NCBI RefSeq assembly: GCF_002025705.1 | Contig: NZ_CP018846.1 | Span: 5,013,501-5,077,500 of the forward strand | Length of the DNA stretch: 64,000 nucleotides | Origin: Pseudomonas putida | GTDB taxonomy: Bacteria > Pseudomonadota > Gammaproteobacteria > Pseudomonadales > Pseudomonadaceae | Direction of reading: 5' to 3' | Shown here: positions 62,843-64,000 of the stretch, one piece after another | Layout of the letters: every line of letters begins with the position of its first letter | Numbering within the stretch: the stretch's first letter is position 1 | Notes under the pieces: model-generated | The model's database searches: none | The model's input: only the letters and a program-made list of their open reading frames with translations | What the model was told of the DNA's origin: nothing | Translations under genes and position numbers: made by a program

Positions 62843-64000
62843 AGTGACGCACCTCGCCTTCGCCGGTCAGGTTGTCGACGCAACGGCCGCAGATTTCCGG
62901 GTGCTCCGGGTGGCTGCCGACGTCGGCGCGGAAGTGCCAGCAACGGCCGCACTTGGCGTGACCAGACTTGACCACCTGCAGTTTGAGGCCTTCGACTTCG
63001 GTGGCCACGGCTTCGGCCGGCGCCTGGGCAAACGGCACCACGCTGGCGGCCGAGGTGATCAGCACGAAGCGCAGTTCATCGCCCAGCTTGCTCAGGTCGG
63101 CGCTCAGGCCTTCCTCGGCGAACAGGGTGACTTCAGCCTGCAGGTTGCCGCCGATGACCTTGGCGGTACGCTGGTTTTCCAGCTCCTTGTTGACCGCGGC
63201 TTTGACGGCCATTACGCGGTCCCAGTAGGCGCGGTCCAGCTCGGTGCCTTCCGGCAGCTCGCTGAGGCCCTGGTACCAGCCGTTGAGCATCACCGACTCG
63301 TTGCGCTCGCCCGGCAGGTACTGCCAGATTTCATCGGCGGTGAACGCCAGGATCGGCGCGATCCAGCGCACCAGCGCCTCGCTGATGTGGTACAGCGCGG
63401 TCTGGCAGGAACGACGGGCAACACTATTGGCGCCGGTGGTGTACTGGCGGTCCTTGATGATGTCGAGGTAGAAGCCGCCCAGCTCCTGCACGCAGAAGTT
63501 GTGGATCTTCGAGTAGACGTTCCAGAAGCGGTACTCGCCGTAGTGCTCTTCCAGTTCACGCTGAAGCAGCAAGGTACGGTCCACCGCCCAGCGGTCCAGG
63601 GCCAGCATGTCTTCCGGGGCCAGCAGGTCGCGGGCCGGGTCGAAGCCGGACAGGTTGGAGAGCAGGAAGCGCGCGGTGTTGCGGATACGGCGGTAGGCAT
63701 CGGCGCTGCGCTGCAGGATCTGCTCGGAAACGGCCATCTCGCCCGAGTAGTCGGTCGCGGAAACCCACAGGCGCAGGATGTCGGCCCCCAGGGTGTTGTT
63801 GACCTTCTCCGGCTCGATGGTGTTGCCCAGCGACTTGGACATCTTGCGGCCGCTTTCGTCCACGGTGAAGCCGTGGGTCAGCAGCTCGCGGTACGGCGCG
63901 TGGCCGTCGATGGCGCAACCGGTCAGCAAGGACGAGTGGAACCAGCCGCGGTGCTGGTCGGAACCTTCCAGGTACAGGTCGGCGCGCGGGCCAGTGGCGT
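62835..64000 (-). CDS. ileS: Isoleucyl-tRNA synthetase, C-terminal part (runs off window)
   Basis: 388 codons visible; the frame is open to base 64000, so the N-terminal two thirds lie beyond. Contains the KMSKS motif in ESGRKMSKSLGNT, the anticodon-binding domain, and a C-terminal zinc knuckle (CGRCWHF ... EICGRCVD). Leads the ileS-lspA-fkpB-ispH operon. No frameshift seen. Confidence 0.97.
   Translation of the reverse strand, partial: ATGPRADLYLEGSDQHRGWFHSSLLTGCAIDGHAPYRELLTHGFTVDESGRKMSKSLGNTIEPEKVNNTLGADILRLWVSATDYSGEMAVSEQILQRSADAYRRIRNTARFLLSNLSGFDPARDLLAPEDMLALDRWAVDRTLLLQRELEEHYGEYRFWNVYSKIHNFCVQELGGFYLDIIKDRQYTTGANSVARRSCQTALYHISEALVRWIAPILAFTADEIWQYLPGERNESVMLNGWYQGLSELPEGTELDRAYWDRVMAVKAAVNKELENQRTAKVIGGNLQAEVTLFAEEGLSADLSKLGDELRFVLITSAASVVPFAQAPAEAVATEVEGLKLQVVKSGHAKCGRCWHFRADVGSHPEHPEICGRCVDNLTGEGEVRHYA

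Noticed and set aside
1..64000. CRISPR array, rRNA operon or insertion sequence
   Set aside because: No regular short repeats with spacers, no rRNA sequence and no transposase gene were seen.

Overview
The window looks like a chromosomal segment of the Pseudomonas putida group. Support comes from high-GC codon use, the order rplU-rpmA-cgtA-proB-creA, pilA/pilC-pilD-coaE-yacG, rluD-pgeF-clpB and fimT/pil-ispH-fkpB-lspA-ileS, many small families typical of Pseudomonas (DUF1780, DUF3094, PP0621-like), and at least 16 REP-type palindromes at gene ends.

Layout. 1-4.6 kb: end of an mksF-mksE-mksB condensin operon. 4.7-8.5 kb: leftward operon rplU-rpmA-cgtA-proB-creA. 8.7-16.2 kb: ispB, a zinc-ribbon protein, a small protein behind a strong Fur-box match, an FKBP isomerase, small hypotheticals, a Lon-family protease and a DUF3015 protein. 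16.2-23.5 kb: DUF4105 outer-envelope protein, lipoprotein, Gre-like factor, gdhA and ettA. 23.8-27.6 kb: a large PAS-GGDEF-EAL protein. 27.9-35.9 kb: glyA, two tandem paralogues of 197 aa, a BASS/ACR3-like transporter, a malate dehydrogenase, a GntP permease, a methyltransferase and two overlapping small genes.

36.7-43.3 kb: an integrated island beside tRNA-Thr(CGT). It has a P4-type tyrosine integrase next to the tRNA 3' end and an AT-rich cargo of three leftward genes: a DUF4062 protein, a single-pass membrane protein and an HNH nuclease. A compact palindrome-rich GC segment lies between cargo and integrase. The far end can be placed at about 36712, where a copy of the tRNA 3' end (one base missing) is followed at once by a strong terminator, as expected of the original end of the tRNA gene. 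The three-gene cargo is my best candidate for an undescribed system, probably defence.

43.4-64 kb: core genome again. It holds pilA (leftward) opposite pilC-pilD-coaE-yacG with no pilB, a CbiM-like permease, ndh, an Asn-Pro-Lys-Pro-Lys tRNA array with a duplicated Pro-Lys unit, clpB with a heat-shock promoter, pgeF-rluD, bamD, thiO, a reduced minor-pilin cluster, and ispH-fkpB-lspA-ileS (ileS runs off the end). All functions are read from sequence motifs and family knowledge; no database search was run.
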